The translations under genes were made by a program, and so were the position numbers. The notes below the pieces were generated by a model. It saw only the letters and a program-made list of their open reading frames with translations, did no database searches and was not told the origin of the DNA. A stretch of 64,000 nucleotides of DNA from Pseudomonas helmanticensis (GTDB taxonomy: Bacteria; Pseudomonadota; Gammaproteobacteria; Pseudomonadales; Pseudomonadaceae). The stretch is from positions 4,158,501-4,222,500 of the forward strand of contig NZ_FXUY01000001.1 of NCBI RefSeq assembly GCF_900182985.1, written 5' to 3'. Positions 24,211 through 37,900 of the stretch are shown here, piece after piece (the stretch's first letter is position 1; every line of letters begins with the position of its first letter).

Positions 24211-25563
24211 TCAATTCATCCCAGGCAGCTGGACCTTGGGCTTCACGTCGTTCTGCACAACGGATGCCAACGGTGCGACCACTCCCTGGCTTCTGAGCAG
24301 CTCGCCCATGGTCGCCTTGATTCGGTACTGAGTAAATAACTGAATGTTTTTGATTTCAGCCAGACGCCGCGAAGCGGTGAACAACTCGTTTTCGCTGTCG
24401 AGCAAATCGAGCAGGGTACGTTCGCCGAGGCTGAACTGACGCTGGTAAGCCGTGCGTACCGCTGTGCTGTGATCAACGTATTGCTGAGCGATCGGCACCT
24501 GCGCGTTCGCATTGTTCAAGGCGTTCCAGGCCAGGCCCAGCTCTTCATTCAACTGGCGCAAAGCGTTGTTGCGGATGTCCAGCGCCTGGTTCGACAGGTA
24601 CGACTTGGATTCCAGATCGGCCTTGTTGCTGCCACCGGAATAGAGGTTGAAGCGCATGCGCAGCATGGCTTGCCACTCGTTGTTGTGGCCATTCTGACCG
24701 TCAAGATCGTTGTCGGCAGTGCGACCCAGCTCGGCGTCGAAACGTGGGTAGAAGGTCGATTTGGCGGTTTCGTACTGCTTCTCGGCAGCGGCGATATCCG
24801 ACTCGGCCGAACGCAGGATCGGGCTGTTTTCCAGCATCTGCGTACGCGCTTCATTGAGGTTGGCCGGCATCATCGCCATGAACGGCGCCGGACGCTCCAG
24901 TTGATCGGGCATCTGGCCGACGGCGCTGAGGAAGTTGGTTTCCGAGTCCGCGAGGTTGGTCTGCTCGGTGATCAGGTTGTTGCGGGCCTGAGCCATACGC
25001 GCTTCGGCCTGATCAAGGTCGGCACCGCTGCCGACGCCGCGCTGGGTGCGCAACTGGATCTGGTCATAAATGCGCTGGTGGCTCTTGAGGTTTTCCTCGG
25101 CCAGACGCACGAATTCGCGGCGGGTCAGCACGTCCAGATACACCTGGGCGACAGTCAGCGCGGTGCGCTCGGAAGTGCCGAGCAACGAATAAGCGCGGGA
25201 GTTGACGGTGGCTTGTTGACGCCCGACTTCGCTCGACGTCGCAAAACCGTCGAAGACCATTTGCGAGAGACGTAAACTTGACTCGCCGCGGTTCAGGGTT
25301 TCGTAGTGATTGCCACCGGGATTCGCGCGGGTGGTGACGCTGTCGGTGCCTTCACGGCCATAACCGCCGAGCAGATCGACCTTCGGCAGGTATCCACCTT
25401 TCGCCGCTCTTAACTGATAATCCGCGGCCAATCGACTATTGACCCCTGCCTGGATTTCCGGATGGACATCCATTGCCTGTTGCATGGCTTCTGGTAAGGA
25501 TTGTGCTTGTACAAAAGAGGCGGCGAGAGCGAAGGGTACAGCCAGAAACAGGGGCGAACGCAT
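24211..25563 (-). CDS. lapE: LapE: TolC-family outer-membrane protein for LapA secretion
   Basis: A 450-residue protein with a Sec signal peptide (FLAVPFALAASFVQAQS) and the two structural repeats of TolC channels; the second contains SPILRSAESDIAAAEKQYE and FNLYSGGSNKADLESK. The end of the protein (GVVAPLASVVQNDVKPKVQ) would be periplasmic. It provides the outer-membrane pore through which LapA passes and, in the Pf0-1 model, in which its retention module is held. It is divergent from lapA with 358 bases between them. Confidence 0.94.
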   Translation of the reverse strand: MRSPLFLAVPFALAASFVQAQSLPEAMQQAMDVHPEIQAGVNSRLAADYQLRAAKGGYLPKVDLLGGYGREGTDSVTTRANPGGNHYETLNRGESSLRLSQMVFDGFATSSEVGRQQATVNSRAYSLLGTSERTALTVAQVYLDVLTRREFVRLAEENLKSHQRIYDQIQLRTQRGVGSGADLDQAEARMAQARNNLITEQTNLADSETNFLSAVGQMPDQLERPAPFMAMMPANLNEARTQMLENSPILRSAESDIAAAEKQYETAKSTFYPRFDAELGRTADNDLDGQNGHNNEWQAMLRMRFNLYSGGSNKADLESKSYLSNQALDIRNNALRQLNEELGLAWNALNNANAQVPIAQQYVDHSTAVRTAYQRQFSLGERTLLDLLDSENELFTASRRLAEIKNIQLFTQYRIKATMGELLRSQGVVAPLASVVQNDVKPKVQLPGMN

Positions 25564-25753
25564 GATAGGAATTTCCCGGAACTACTTGTCTTGAATCACA
25601 GCAAAACGTGGCGCTGCGTCGGATGATGGCAACCAGATTGACCGTATGTCGGAAAGTTCAAAACAGGAACTGGATCACACGCTGAAGGACGGGTCGCCGC
25701 GGAAATATCAATGTGACATTAGTGGGGCGATTGTTTAGGATGGCACCCATAAG

Positions 25754-25806
25754 GTCAATAGTTTGGCATAAAGTTAATAGCGAAAGAATATAGCCAAATT
25801 ATTGAC
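25754..25806. promoter_or_regulatory. Two FleQ-box-like sites upstream of lapA
   Basis: GTCAATAGTTTGGC (25754-25767) and GCCAAATTATTGAC (25793-25806) match 11 and 10 of 14 positions of the FleQ box as I recall it (GTCAATAAATTGAC), and each keeps one intact half-site. They lie 116-168 bases before the lapA ATG. FleQ is a known c-di-GMP-responsive regulator of lapA in Pseudomonas. A third imperfect palindrome (TTGACGAAT ... ATGCGTCAA, 25802-25821) overlaps the second site. This 358-base gap (25564-25921) is AT-rich and contains no gene. Confidence 0.45.
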
Positions 25807-25921
25807 GAATAGATGCGTCAAACTTGTTTCGCAAATTTTTAAAGTACGTCCAGACTGAATCGGCGCCCATGCCCTCAGGTCCATGGAAGTCAACTGAACG
25901 TGACACCCCGGAGAGTCTTCA

Positions 25922-28900
25922 ATGAGCAGTGTTGTTGCCATCGTCAAAAGCATTGTTGGTCAGGTATTCGTGGTGTCCCCAGAGGGCGTACGCCGCGTAC
26001 TCGTTGAAGGCGATCGCCTGTTTGTCGGCGACCAGATCGACACCGGCCTCTCCGGCGCCGTATCGCTTGAATTGGCCGATGGCCGCACCCTCGATCTGGG
26101 CCGCGAAACCCAGTGGAGCGCCAACGCGCCCGACTCCAGCACTGACCTCGCTGAAGCCACCGCGCAGGCTGCGCCGTCTGTAGCAGAACTGCAGCAAGCC
26201 ATCGCCGCCGGTGTCGACCCGACTACCGCGCTTGACGCCACGGCTGCCGGCCCGAGTGCCGCAGGTACTGGCGGCGCGGCCGGTGGCGGCCACAGCTTCG
26301 TGATGCTCGACGCCATCGCTGGCCGCGTCGACCCGACCATTGGCTTCCCGACCGCAGGCATCAACTCTGCCGGTCAGGCCGCGCAAAACATCACCGGCGG
26401 GCAGACCACCGATACCACCACCAACGCCCTGCGTGAGTCGACCCTGAGCCTCAGCGCCACGCCGACCATCACCGAAGCCGGCGGCGTGCTGGTGTATACC
26501 GCGACCCTGACCCAGGCGCCGCTGACCGACCTGACAATCACCCTGTCCAACGGCGCGGTGATCGTGATTCCGGCCGGTTCCACCACCGGCACCGTCAATG
26601 TGCCGCTGGCACCCAACGACACTGTTTATAACGACCCGACCCAGATCAACGTGACCGTCACCGGCACCACGGGCGGCAACGGCATCACCGTGACCCCGCC
26701 GACTGTTCCGGCGACGACGCAGGTCACCGACACCATCGACACCACCACTGTCACTTTGACGGCAGGGCCGAGTGTCACTGAAGGCGGGCAGATCACTTAC
26801 ACCGCGACCTTGACCAACCCGGCGCAGACGCCGGTGACCGTCACCCTGTCGAATGGCTCGACCATTACCATCGGCGCCGGCCAGACCACCGGCACCGTCA
26901 ACGTGCCAACCCCGGCCAACGACGTCTATAACAACGGCAGCACCGTCACCACCACCATCACTGGTACCAGCGGCGGCAACTTCGAAAACCTGGTGCCGAA
27001 CCCGACGCCAGCGGTGACCACCATCACCGACTCGATCGACACCACCAACCTGACCCTGACCGCCACCGGCACAGTGGTCGAGGGTGGCCAGATCACTTAC
27101 ACCGCGACGCTGACCAACCCGGCGCAAACCCCGGTGACCGTGACCCTGTCGAACGGTTCGACCATCACCATTGAAGCCGGCAAGACCAGCGGCAGCGTCA
27201 ACGTGCCGACCGTAGCGAACGACGTCTACAACAATGGTGGAACCGTCAGCACCACGATTACCGGCGCCAGCGGTGGCAACTTCGAGAACCTGGTACCGAA
27301 CACGACGCCAGCGACCACCACTGTTACCGATTCGATCGACACCACCAGCGTGAGCCTCACCGCTACCGGCACGGTCGTCGAAGGTGGCCAGATCACGTAC
27401 ACCGCGACCCTGACCAACCCGGCGCAAACGCCGGTGACGATCACCCTGTCGAACGGTTCGACCATCACCATTGAAGCCGGCAAAACCACGGGCTCGGTCA
27501 ACGTGCCGACTGCGGCCAATGACGTCTACAACAATGGCAGCACCGTCAGCACGACGATTACCGGTACCAGCGGCGGCAACTTCGAAAACCTGGTGCCGAA
27601 CACCACGCCGGCGACCACGACCATTACCGACTCGATCGACGATACCAACCTGTCGCTGACAGCGACCGGGGCCGTGGCCGAAGGTGGTTCGATCGTTTAC
27701 ACGGCAACCCTGACCAATCCTGCCGGCACACCGGTAACCGTGACCCTGAGCAACGGCTCGGTGATCACCATCGATGCGGGCAAGACCACCGGCAGCGTGA
27801 CCGTTGCGGCGCCTGCCGATGACGTCTACAAAGACGCCGGCAAAGTTGAAGTCACCATTAAGGATGCAACGGGCGGCAACTTCGAGAATCTGGTACCGAG
27901 CACCGTTCCAGCCGTGACCGAAGTCACCGATACCATCGACACCTCGACCGTGAAGCTGACGGCTGACTCCTCGGTTGCTGAAGGCGGCACGGTCACTTAC
28001 ACCGCCACAGTGGGCGCGCCGGTGACCGGTTCGCCTGTTGTGGTGACATTGGCCAACGGCCAGAGCATCACCATCGAAGTCGGCAAAACCACCGGCACCG
28101 TCACCAGCACCGCGCCGAATGACGCGCTGACCGGCAATGCACCGCTGACCAACTCGATCACTGGCGTTACCGGCGGTAATTACGAAGATCTGGTTGCCGA
28201 CAAAACCCCGGTATCGACTACCGTGACTGACGTCACCGACAACACTAACCTGTCGCTGAGCGCGACCGGTTCTGTGGCTGAAGGCGGTCAGATCACTTAC
28301 ACCGCGACCCTGACCAACGCCGCAGGTTCGCCTGTCACCGTAACCCTGTCGAACGGTTCGGTGATCACCATCGAAGCCGGCAAAACCACCGGCACCGTGA
28401 CCGTTGCGGCACCTGCCGATGACGTCTATAAGGACGCCGGCAAAGTCGAAGTGACCATCAAAGACGCCACTGGCGGTAACTTCGAGAATCTCGTTCCGAG
28501 CACCGTTCCAGCCGTCACCGATGTGACCGATACCGTCGACACCACCACCGTCAAACTGACCGCCACTGAGTCTGCAGCTGAAGGCGGCACCGTCACCTAC
28601 ACCGCCACAGTTGGCGCTCCCGTGACCGGTTCGCCTGTCGTCGTGACCTTGGCCAATGGTCAGAACATCACCATCGAAGTGGGTAAAACCACCGGCACTG
28701 TGACCACCACTGCACCGAATGATGCGTTGACCGGCCACGCGCCGATCACCAACGCGATCACTGGCGTGAGCGGCGGCAACTACGAAGACCTCGTTGCCGA
28801 TAAAACCCCGGTCAGCACCACTGTCACCGACACCACTGACACCACCGATCTGACGCTGAGCGCGACAGGGACCGTGGCTGAAGGTGGCCAGATCACTTAC

Positions 28901-31900
28901 ACCGCGACCCTGACCAACGCTGCTGGCTCGCCAGTCACGGTGACCCTGTCGAACGGTTCGGTGATCACCATCGAGGCCGGTAAAACCACCGGCACCGTGA
29001 CCGTCGCTGCACCGGCCGATGACGTCTACAAAGACGCCGGCAAAGTCGAAGTGACCATTAAAGATGCCACTGGCGGTAACTTCGAGAATCTGGTGCCAAG
29101 CACCGTTCCAGCCGTCACCGACGTCACTGACACCATCGACACCTCGACGGTCAAACTGACCGCCTCCGAGACTGCCGCTGAAGGTGGCACCGTTACATAC
29201 ACCGCTACCGTGGGTGCGCCGGTCACCGGTTCGCCAGTTGTCGTGACTTTGGCTAATGGCCAGAACATCACCATCGAAGTGGGTAAAACCACCGGCACCG
29301 TGACCACTACCGCGCCAAACGATGCGCTGAACGGCCATACGCCGCTGACCAACTCGATCACCGGCGTGACCGGCGGCAATTACGAGAATCTCGTCGCCGA
29401 AAAGACGCCAGTCAGCACTACCGTGACTGACGTAACCGACACCACCAACCTGACGCTGAGCGCCACCGGTTCCGTGGCCGAAGGCGGTTCGATCGTTTAC
29501 ACCGCGACCCTGACCAACCCGGCCGGCACGCCAGTGACCGTAACCCTTTCGAACGGTGCAGTGATCACCATCGAAGCCGGTAAAACCGCCGGCACCGTCA
29601 CCGTTGCAGCACCTGCCGATGACGTCTACAAAGACGCCGGCAAAGTCGAAGTGACCATCAAGGACGCTACCGGCGGCAACTTCGAGAACCTGGTACCAAG
29701 CACCGTTCCAGCGGTGACCGACGTCACTGACACCATCGACACCTCGACGGTGAAACTCACCGCCACCGAGACCGCTGCTGAAGGCGGCACCGTCACCTAC
29801 ACCGCGACCGTCGGCGCACCAGTCACCGGTTCGCCTGTCGTGGTGACCCTGGCCAACGGCCAGAACATCACCATCGAAGTCGGCAAAACCACCGGCACCG
29901 TCACTACCACTGCACCGAACGACGTGCTCGCGGGCCATGCACCGCTGACCAACTCGATCACCAACGTCAGCGGCGGCAACTACGAAAATCTGGTTGCCGA
30001 CAAAACCCCGGTCAGCACCACAGTGACCGACACCGTCGACACCACCACCGTTTCGCTGACCGCCACCGGCAACGTCAACGAAGGCGGTTCGATCGTCTAC
30101 ACCGCGACGCTGACCAACCCGGCCGGCACTCCGGTAACCGTGACCCTGAGCAATGGCTCGGTCATCACCATCGAAGCCGGTAAAACCACGGGCACCGTGA
30201 CCGTCGCAGCACCGGCCGATGACGTCTACAAAGATGCCGGCAAAGTCGAAGTGACCATCAAGGGCACCGACGGCGGCAATTTCGAAAATCTGGTGGCCAA
30301 TCCGACACCAGCGGTGACCAACGTCGCCGACACGATCAACACCACGCACCTGACCCTCAGCGCTGAAAGCTATGTGCTCGAAGGCACCTCGATCACTTAC
30401 ACCGCGACCCTGACCAACGCCGCGCAAACGCCGGTGACCGTCAACCTGAGCAACGGCCAGACCATCACCATCGAGGCTGGCAAAACCAGCGGTTCGGTGA
30501 CTATCGCCGCGCCGAGCGATGACGTTTACAAAGATGTCAGCAAGCTCACCGTGACCATGACCGACGCCACTGGCGGCAACTTCGAGAAGCTTGATGTCAG
30601 CAAGACCCCGGTCAGCACCACCGTCAATGACACCGTCGACAAAACCACGCTGACCCTCAGCGCCAGCGACACCGTCAGCGAAGGTGGCCAGATCACCTAC
30701 ACCGCGACCCTGAGCAACCCGGCCGGCACCGCCATGACCGTGACCTTGGCCAACGGCGCGGTGATCAACATCGCTGCCGGTGCGACCAGCGGCTCGGTGA
30801 ATTTCGCCGCGCCTGCGAATACTCCGTACATCGACGGCGGCAAGGTACAGACTGCGATTGCCAGCCACAGCGGCGGCAATTTCGAGCTGGTCGATGCCAA
30901 CCGCTCGGCGGTGGTCACCACCGTTACCGACACGGTCGACACCACCAATATCAGCCTGAGCGCCACCGGTTCGGTCGCCGAGGGCGGCTCGATCGTCTAC
31001 ACCGCAACGCTGACCAACCCGGCCGGCACGGCCATGAGCGTGACCCTGAGCAATGGCGCAGTAATCAACATCGCCAAGGGCGCGACCACCGGCACCGCGA
31101 CCGTCGCAGCACCGGCCGATGACGTCTACAAGGACGCCGGCAAGGTCGATGCGAGCATCACCAAGACCACGGGCGGCAACTTCGAGAACCTGGTGGTCGA
31201 CAAGACCCCGGCCGTTACCGACGTTACCGACACCATCGACAACAGCACCGTTTCGCTGACGGCCACCGCCAGCACCACTGAAGGCGGCGTGGTGGTTTAC
31301 ACCGCGTCCGTGACCGCGCCGGTCACCGGCGCGCCAGTTGTGGTGACCCTGTCCAACGGCCAGACCATCACCATCCCGGTCGGCGCCAGCAGCGGCAGCG
31401 TCAACTTCACCGCACCAAACGATGCATTGGCCGGCGGCAACACGCTGAGCGTGAAAATCGACGGCGCCAGCGGCGGCAACTACGAAAATCTCGTGGCCGA
31501 CAAGACCCCGGCCGTGACGTCGGTGAGCGACACCATCGACACCACCAACCTGTCGCTGACCGCGACCGGCACCGTGGCTGAAGGCGGTTCGATTGTTTAC
31601 ACCGCAACCCTGACCAACCCGGCTGGCACGCCAGTGACCGTGACATTGAGCAACGGTTCGGTCATCACTATCGAAGCGGGCAAGACCACGGGCACCGTGA
31701 CCGTTGCGGCGCCTGCCGATGACGTCTACAAGGACGCTGGCAAAGTCGAAGTCACGATCAAAGACGCCACTGGTGGCAATTTCGAGAACCTCGTTCCGAG
31801 CACCACGCCAGCGGTCACCAACGTTACCGACACCATCGATACCTCGACCGTCAAACTGACGGCCGACACTACTGTGGCTGAAGGCGGCACCGTTACTTAC

Positions 31901-34900
31901 ACCGCTACAGTCGGCGCGCCGGTCACCGGCTCGCCAGTCGTCGTGACCTTGGCCAATGGTCAGAGCATCACCATCGAAGTCGGCAAGACCACCGGCACCG
32001 TGACCACCACCGCGCCCAACGACGCGCTGAACGGTCAGGCATCACTGAGCAACTCGATCACTGGCGTCAGCGGCGGCAACTACGAGAACCTCGTGGCCGA
32101 CAAGACACCGGTTTCGACCGGCGTCACCGATACCGTCGACACCACCAACCTGTCCCTCAGCGCCACCAACTCGGTCGCCGAGGGCGGTTCGATCATCTAC
32201 ACCGCGACCCTGACCAATCCGGCCGGCACGCCGGTGACCGTGACCCTGTCGAACGGCGCGGTGATCACCATTGAAGCGGGCAAGACCACCGGCACCGTGA
32301 CCGTTGCGGCGCCAGCCGATGACGTCTACAAGGACGCCGGTAAAGTCGAAGTGACCATCAAGGACGCTACCGGCGGTAACTTCGAGAGCCTGGTGCCAAG
32401 CACCGTTCCAGCCGTAACGGAAGTCACTGACACCATCGACACCACCACCGTGAAGTTGACCGCTACCGAGTCGGCTGCCGAAGGTGGCACCGTCACCTAT
32501 ACCGCCACTGTCGGCGCGCCGGTCACTGGTGCGCCGGTCGTCGTGACTTTGGCCAACGGCCAGAACATCACCATCGAAGTCGGCAAAACCACCGGCACCG
32601 TGACTACCACTGCACCGAACGACGCGTTGACCGGCCATGTGCCGATCAGCAATGCGATCACCGGCGTCAGCGGTGGCAACTACGAAAACCTCGTGGCCGA
32701 CAAGACGCCGGTTTCGACCACCGTCACCGATACCGTCGACACCACCAACCTGTCGCTGACCGCGACTGGCACTGTGGCCGAGGGCGGTTCGATCGTTTAC
32801 ACCGCAACGCTGACCAACCCGGCTGGCACGCCGGTGACCGTGACCCTGTCGAACGGCGCGGTGATCACCATCGAGGCCGGCAAGACCACCGGCACCGTGA
32901 CCGTTGCGGCGCCAGCCGATGACGTCTACAAGGACGCCGGTAAAGTCGAAGTGACCATCAAGGACACGACTGGCGGCAACTTCGAGAACCTCGTTCCGAG
33001 CACCACGCCTGCGGTCACTGACGTCACTGACACCATCGACACCTCGACGGTCAAACTGACCGCCACCGAATCTGCCGCTGAAGGTGGCACCGTCACCTAC
33101 ACCGCGACTGTCGGCGCGCCAGTCACCGGTTCGCCGGTCGTCGTGACCCTGGCCAACGGTCAGAACATCACCATCGAAGTGGGTAAAACCACCGGCACCG
33201 TGACCACCAGCGCGCCAAACGATGCGTTGACCGGGCATGCACCGCTGACCAACTCGATCACTGCTGTAACCGGTGGCAACTACGAGAACCTCGTCGCCGA
33301 TAAAACCCCGGTCAGCACCACCGTGACCGATATCGTCGACACCACCAATCTGTCGCTGAGCGCGACCGGCTCGGTGAACGAAGGCGGCCAGATCACCTAC
33401 ACCGCGACGCTGACCAACGCTGCTGGCTCGCCAGTCACTGTGACCCTGAGCAACGGCGCGGTGATCACCATCGAAGCGGGCAAAACCACCGGCACCGTGA
33501 CCATCGACGCACCGAAAGACGACGTCTACAAAGACGCCGGCACCGTTGAAGCGACCATCAAGGGCGCGACCGGTGGCGATTTCGAAAGCCTCGTCACCAA
33601 CACAGCGCCGGCCGTCACTACCGTCAATGACACCATCGACACCTCCACCGTGTCGCTGACCGCCACCGCCAACGTCGCCGAAGGCGAAACCGTGGTCTAC
33701 ACCGCGACCGTCACTGCGCCAGTGACCGGCGCGCCGGTTGTCGTGACCCTGTCCAACGGCCAGACCATCACCATCGCCGTCGGTGAAACCACCGGCACGG
33801 TGAACTACGTTGCGCCGAACAGCCCATTGGCGGGCGGCAGTTCGCTGAGCGTGACCATCGATGGCGCCACTGGCGGCAACTACGAAAAACTCGCGGTCGA
33901 CGGCAAGTCCGCCGACACTGCGGTTTCCGACACCACTGACACTACCAACCTGAACCTGACCGCGACCGAGTCGGTGGCTGAAGGCGGTTCGATCGTTTAC
34001 ACCGCGACCCTGACCAACCCAGCCGGCACGCCGGTGACCGTGACCCTGTCGAACGGCGCGGTGATCACCATCGAGGCCGGCAAGACCACCGGCACCGTGA
34101 CCGTTGCGGCGCCAGCCGATGACGTCTACAAGGACGCCGGCAAAGTCGAAGCGACCATTGCAACCGCTACCGGTGGCAATTTCGAGAACCTGGTGCCGAG
34201 CACCGTTCCAGCCGTGACCAACGTCACCGACACCATCGACACCACCACCGTCAAACTCACCGCGACCGAGTCGGCGGCTGAGGGCGGCACCGTTACTTAC
34301 ACCGCGACGGTGGGCGCGCCAGTGACCGGTTCGCCAGTTGTGGTGACCTTGGCCAACGGCCAGAACATCACCATCGAAGTCGGCAAAACCACCGGCACCG
34401 TGACCACCACTGCTCCGAACGACGCGTTGACCGGCCATGCGCCGATCAGCAATGCGATTACCGGCGTCAGCGGCGGCAATTACGAGAACCTGGTAGCGGA
34501 CAAGACCCCGGTTTCGACCAACGTCACCGACACCGTCGATACCACCAATCTGTCGCTGACCGCGACCGGTTCCGTGGCCGAAGGTGGCTCGATCGTTTAC
34601 ACCGCAACACTGACCAACCCGGCCGGCACGCCGGTGACCGTGACCCTGAGCAATGGCTCGGTGATCACTATCGAAGCGGGCAAGACCACCGGCACCGTGA
34701 CCGTTGCGGCGCCAGCCGATGACGTCTACAAGGACGCCGGCAAAGTCGAAGTGACCATCAAGGACGCCACGGGCGGCAATTTCGAGAACCTCGTTCCGAG
34801 CACCACACCTGCGGTCACTGACGTCACTGACACCATCGATACCTCGACGGTCAAACTGACCGCCACCGAGTCTGCCGCTGAAGGCGGCACCGTCACTTAC

Positions 34901-37900
34901 ACCGCAACTGTCGGCGCGCCGGTGACCGGTTCGCCAGTTGTGGTGACTTTGGCCAACGGCCAGAACATCACCATCGAAGTCGGCAAAACCACCGGCACCG
35001 TGACCACCATTGCACCGAACGATGCGTTGACCGGGCATGCGCCACTGACCAACGCCATCACTGACGTCAGCGGCGGCAACTACGAAAACCTCGTGGCCGA
35101 TAAAACCCCGGTCAGCACCAACGTGACCGACACCGTCGACACCACCAATCTGTCGCTGACCGCGACCGGTTCCGTGGCCGAAGGTGGCTCGATCATCTAC
35201 ACCGCGACCCTGACCAATGCCGCTGGCTCGCCAGTCACCGTGACGTTGAGCAACGGCGCGGTGATCACCATCGAAGCCGGCAAGACCACGGGCACCGTGT
35301 CTGTTCCAGCGCCAGCCGATGACGTCTACAAGGACGCGGGTAAAGTCCAGGCAACGATTTCGACCGCGACCGGCGGCAACTTCGAAAGCCTGGTGCCGAG
35401 CACAGTTCCTGCGGTCACGCAGGTCACCGATACCATCGACACTTCGACGGTCAAACTGACCGCCGACACTTCGGTGGCTGAAGGTGGCACGGTCACCTAC
35501 ACCGCGACTGTTGGCGCTCCAGTCACCGGTTCGCCGGTCACTGTGACCCTGGCCAACGGTCAGAACATCACCATCGAAGTCGGCAAAACCACCGGCACCG
35601 TAACCTTCACCGCACCAAACGATGCGTTGACCGGTCACGCGCCTGTGACCAACTCGATCACCGGCGTCACTGGCGGCAACTACGAAAACCTCGTGGCCGA
35701 CAAGACACCGGTTTCGACCAGCGTCACTGATACCGTCGACACCACCAACCTGACGCTGTCGGCAACTGGCACCGTCGCCGAAGGTGGCCAGATCACCTAC
35801 ACCGCGACCCTGACCAACGCCGCTGGCTCGCCAGTCACTGTGACCCTGAGCAATGGCTCGGTGATCACCATCGAAGCTGGCAAAACCACCGGCACCGTGA
35901 CCGTTGCAGCCCCTGCCGACGACGTCTACAAAGACGCCGGCAAAGTCGAAGTGACGATCAAGAACGCCACGGGCGGCAACTTCGAGAACCTCGTTCCGAG
36001 CACCACGCCTGCGGTCACCGACGTTACCGATACCATCGACACCTCGACGGTCAAACTGACCGCCGACACTTCGGTGGCTGAAGGCGGCACGGTCACCTAC
36101 ACCGCGACTGTTGGCGCGCCAGTCACCGGTTCGCCGGTCACCGTGACTTTGGCCAACGGTCAGCACATCACCATCGAAGTCGGCAAAACAACCGGCACCG
36201 TGACCACTATCGCACCGAACGATGCACTGACCGGTCATGCACCGATCAGCAACGCGATCACTGGCGTCACTGGTGGCAACTACGAAAACCTCGTCGCCGA
36301 TAAAACCCCGGTCAGCACCAACGTGACCGACACCGTCGACACCACCAATCTGTCGCTGACCGCGACCGGTACCGTGGCCGAGGGCGGTTCGATCATCTAC
36401 ACCGCGACACTGACAAACGCCGCTGGCTCGCCAGTCACCGTGACCCTGTCGAATGGCGCCGTAATCACCATCGAGGCCGGTAAAACCACGGGCACCGTAA
36501 CCGTCGCCGCTCCGGCCGATGACGTTTACAAAGACGCGGGCAAAGTCGAAGCGACCATTTCGACTGCTACTGGCGGCAACTTCGAGAGCCTGGTGCCGAG
36601 CACTGTTCCGGCTGTCACTCAAGTCACTGACACCATCGACACCACCACCGTCAAACTGACAGCGACTGAATCGGCAGCGGAAGGTGGCACCGTCACCTAC
36701 ACCGCGACTGTTGGCGCACCAGTGACCGGTTCGCCAGTTGTGGTGACCCTGGCCAACGGTCAGAACATCACCATCGAAGTCGGCAAAACCACCGGCACCG
36801 TGACCACCATCGCACCGAACGACGCATTGACCGGTCATGCACCGATCAGCAACGCGATCACTGGTGTCACTGGTGGCAACTACGAAAATCTCGTGGCTGA
36901 CAAAACCCCGGTCAGCACCAATGTGACCGACACCGTCGACACCACCAACCTGTCGCTGACCGCGACCGGTTCCGTGGCCGAAGGTGGCCAGATCACCTAC
37001 ACCGCGACACTGACCAATGCCGCTGGCTCGCCAGTCACCGTGACCCTGTCGAATGGCGCCGTAATCACCATCGAGGCCGGTAAAACCACGGGCACCGTAA
37101 CCGTCGCCGCTCCGGCCGATGACGTTTACAAAGACGCCGGCAAAGTCGAAGCGACCATTTCGACTGCTACTGGCGGCAACTTCGAGAACCTGGTGCCGAG
37201 CACTGTTCCGGCTGTCACTCAAGTCACTGACACCATCGACACCACCACCGTCAAACTGACAGCGACTGAATCGGCAGCGGAAGGTGGCACCGTCACCTAC
37301 ACCGCGACTGTCGGCGCTCCGGTGACCGGTTCGCCGGTCGTCGTGACCCTGGCCAACGGTCAGAACATCACCATCGAAGTCGGCAAAACAACCGGCACCG
37401 TGACCACCATCGCGCCGAACGATGCATTGACCGGTCATGCACCGATCAGCAACGCGATTACGGGTGTCACTGGCGGCAATTACGAAAATCTCGTGGCTGA
37501 CAAAACTCCGGTCAGCACCAATGTGACCGACACGGTCGACACCACCAACCTGTCGCTGACCGCGACCGGTTCCGTGGCCGAGGGCGGTTCGATCGTTTAC
37601 ACCGCGACCCTGACCAATGCTGCTGGCTCGCCAGTCACCGTGACCCTGTCGAACGGTGCCGTCATCACCATCGACGCGGGCAAAACCACAGGCACTGTGA
37701 CCGTCTCGGCCCCGGCTGACGACGTCTACAAAGACGCGGGCAACGTTCAAGCAACGATCAAGACCGCCACCGGCGGCAACTTCGAGAACCTGGTGCCAAG
37801 CACGACTCCGGCCGTGACCAGCGTCACCGATACCATCGACACCACCACTGTCAAACTCACTGCGACCACCACCGCAGCCGAGGGTGGCACCGTCACTTAC

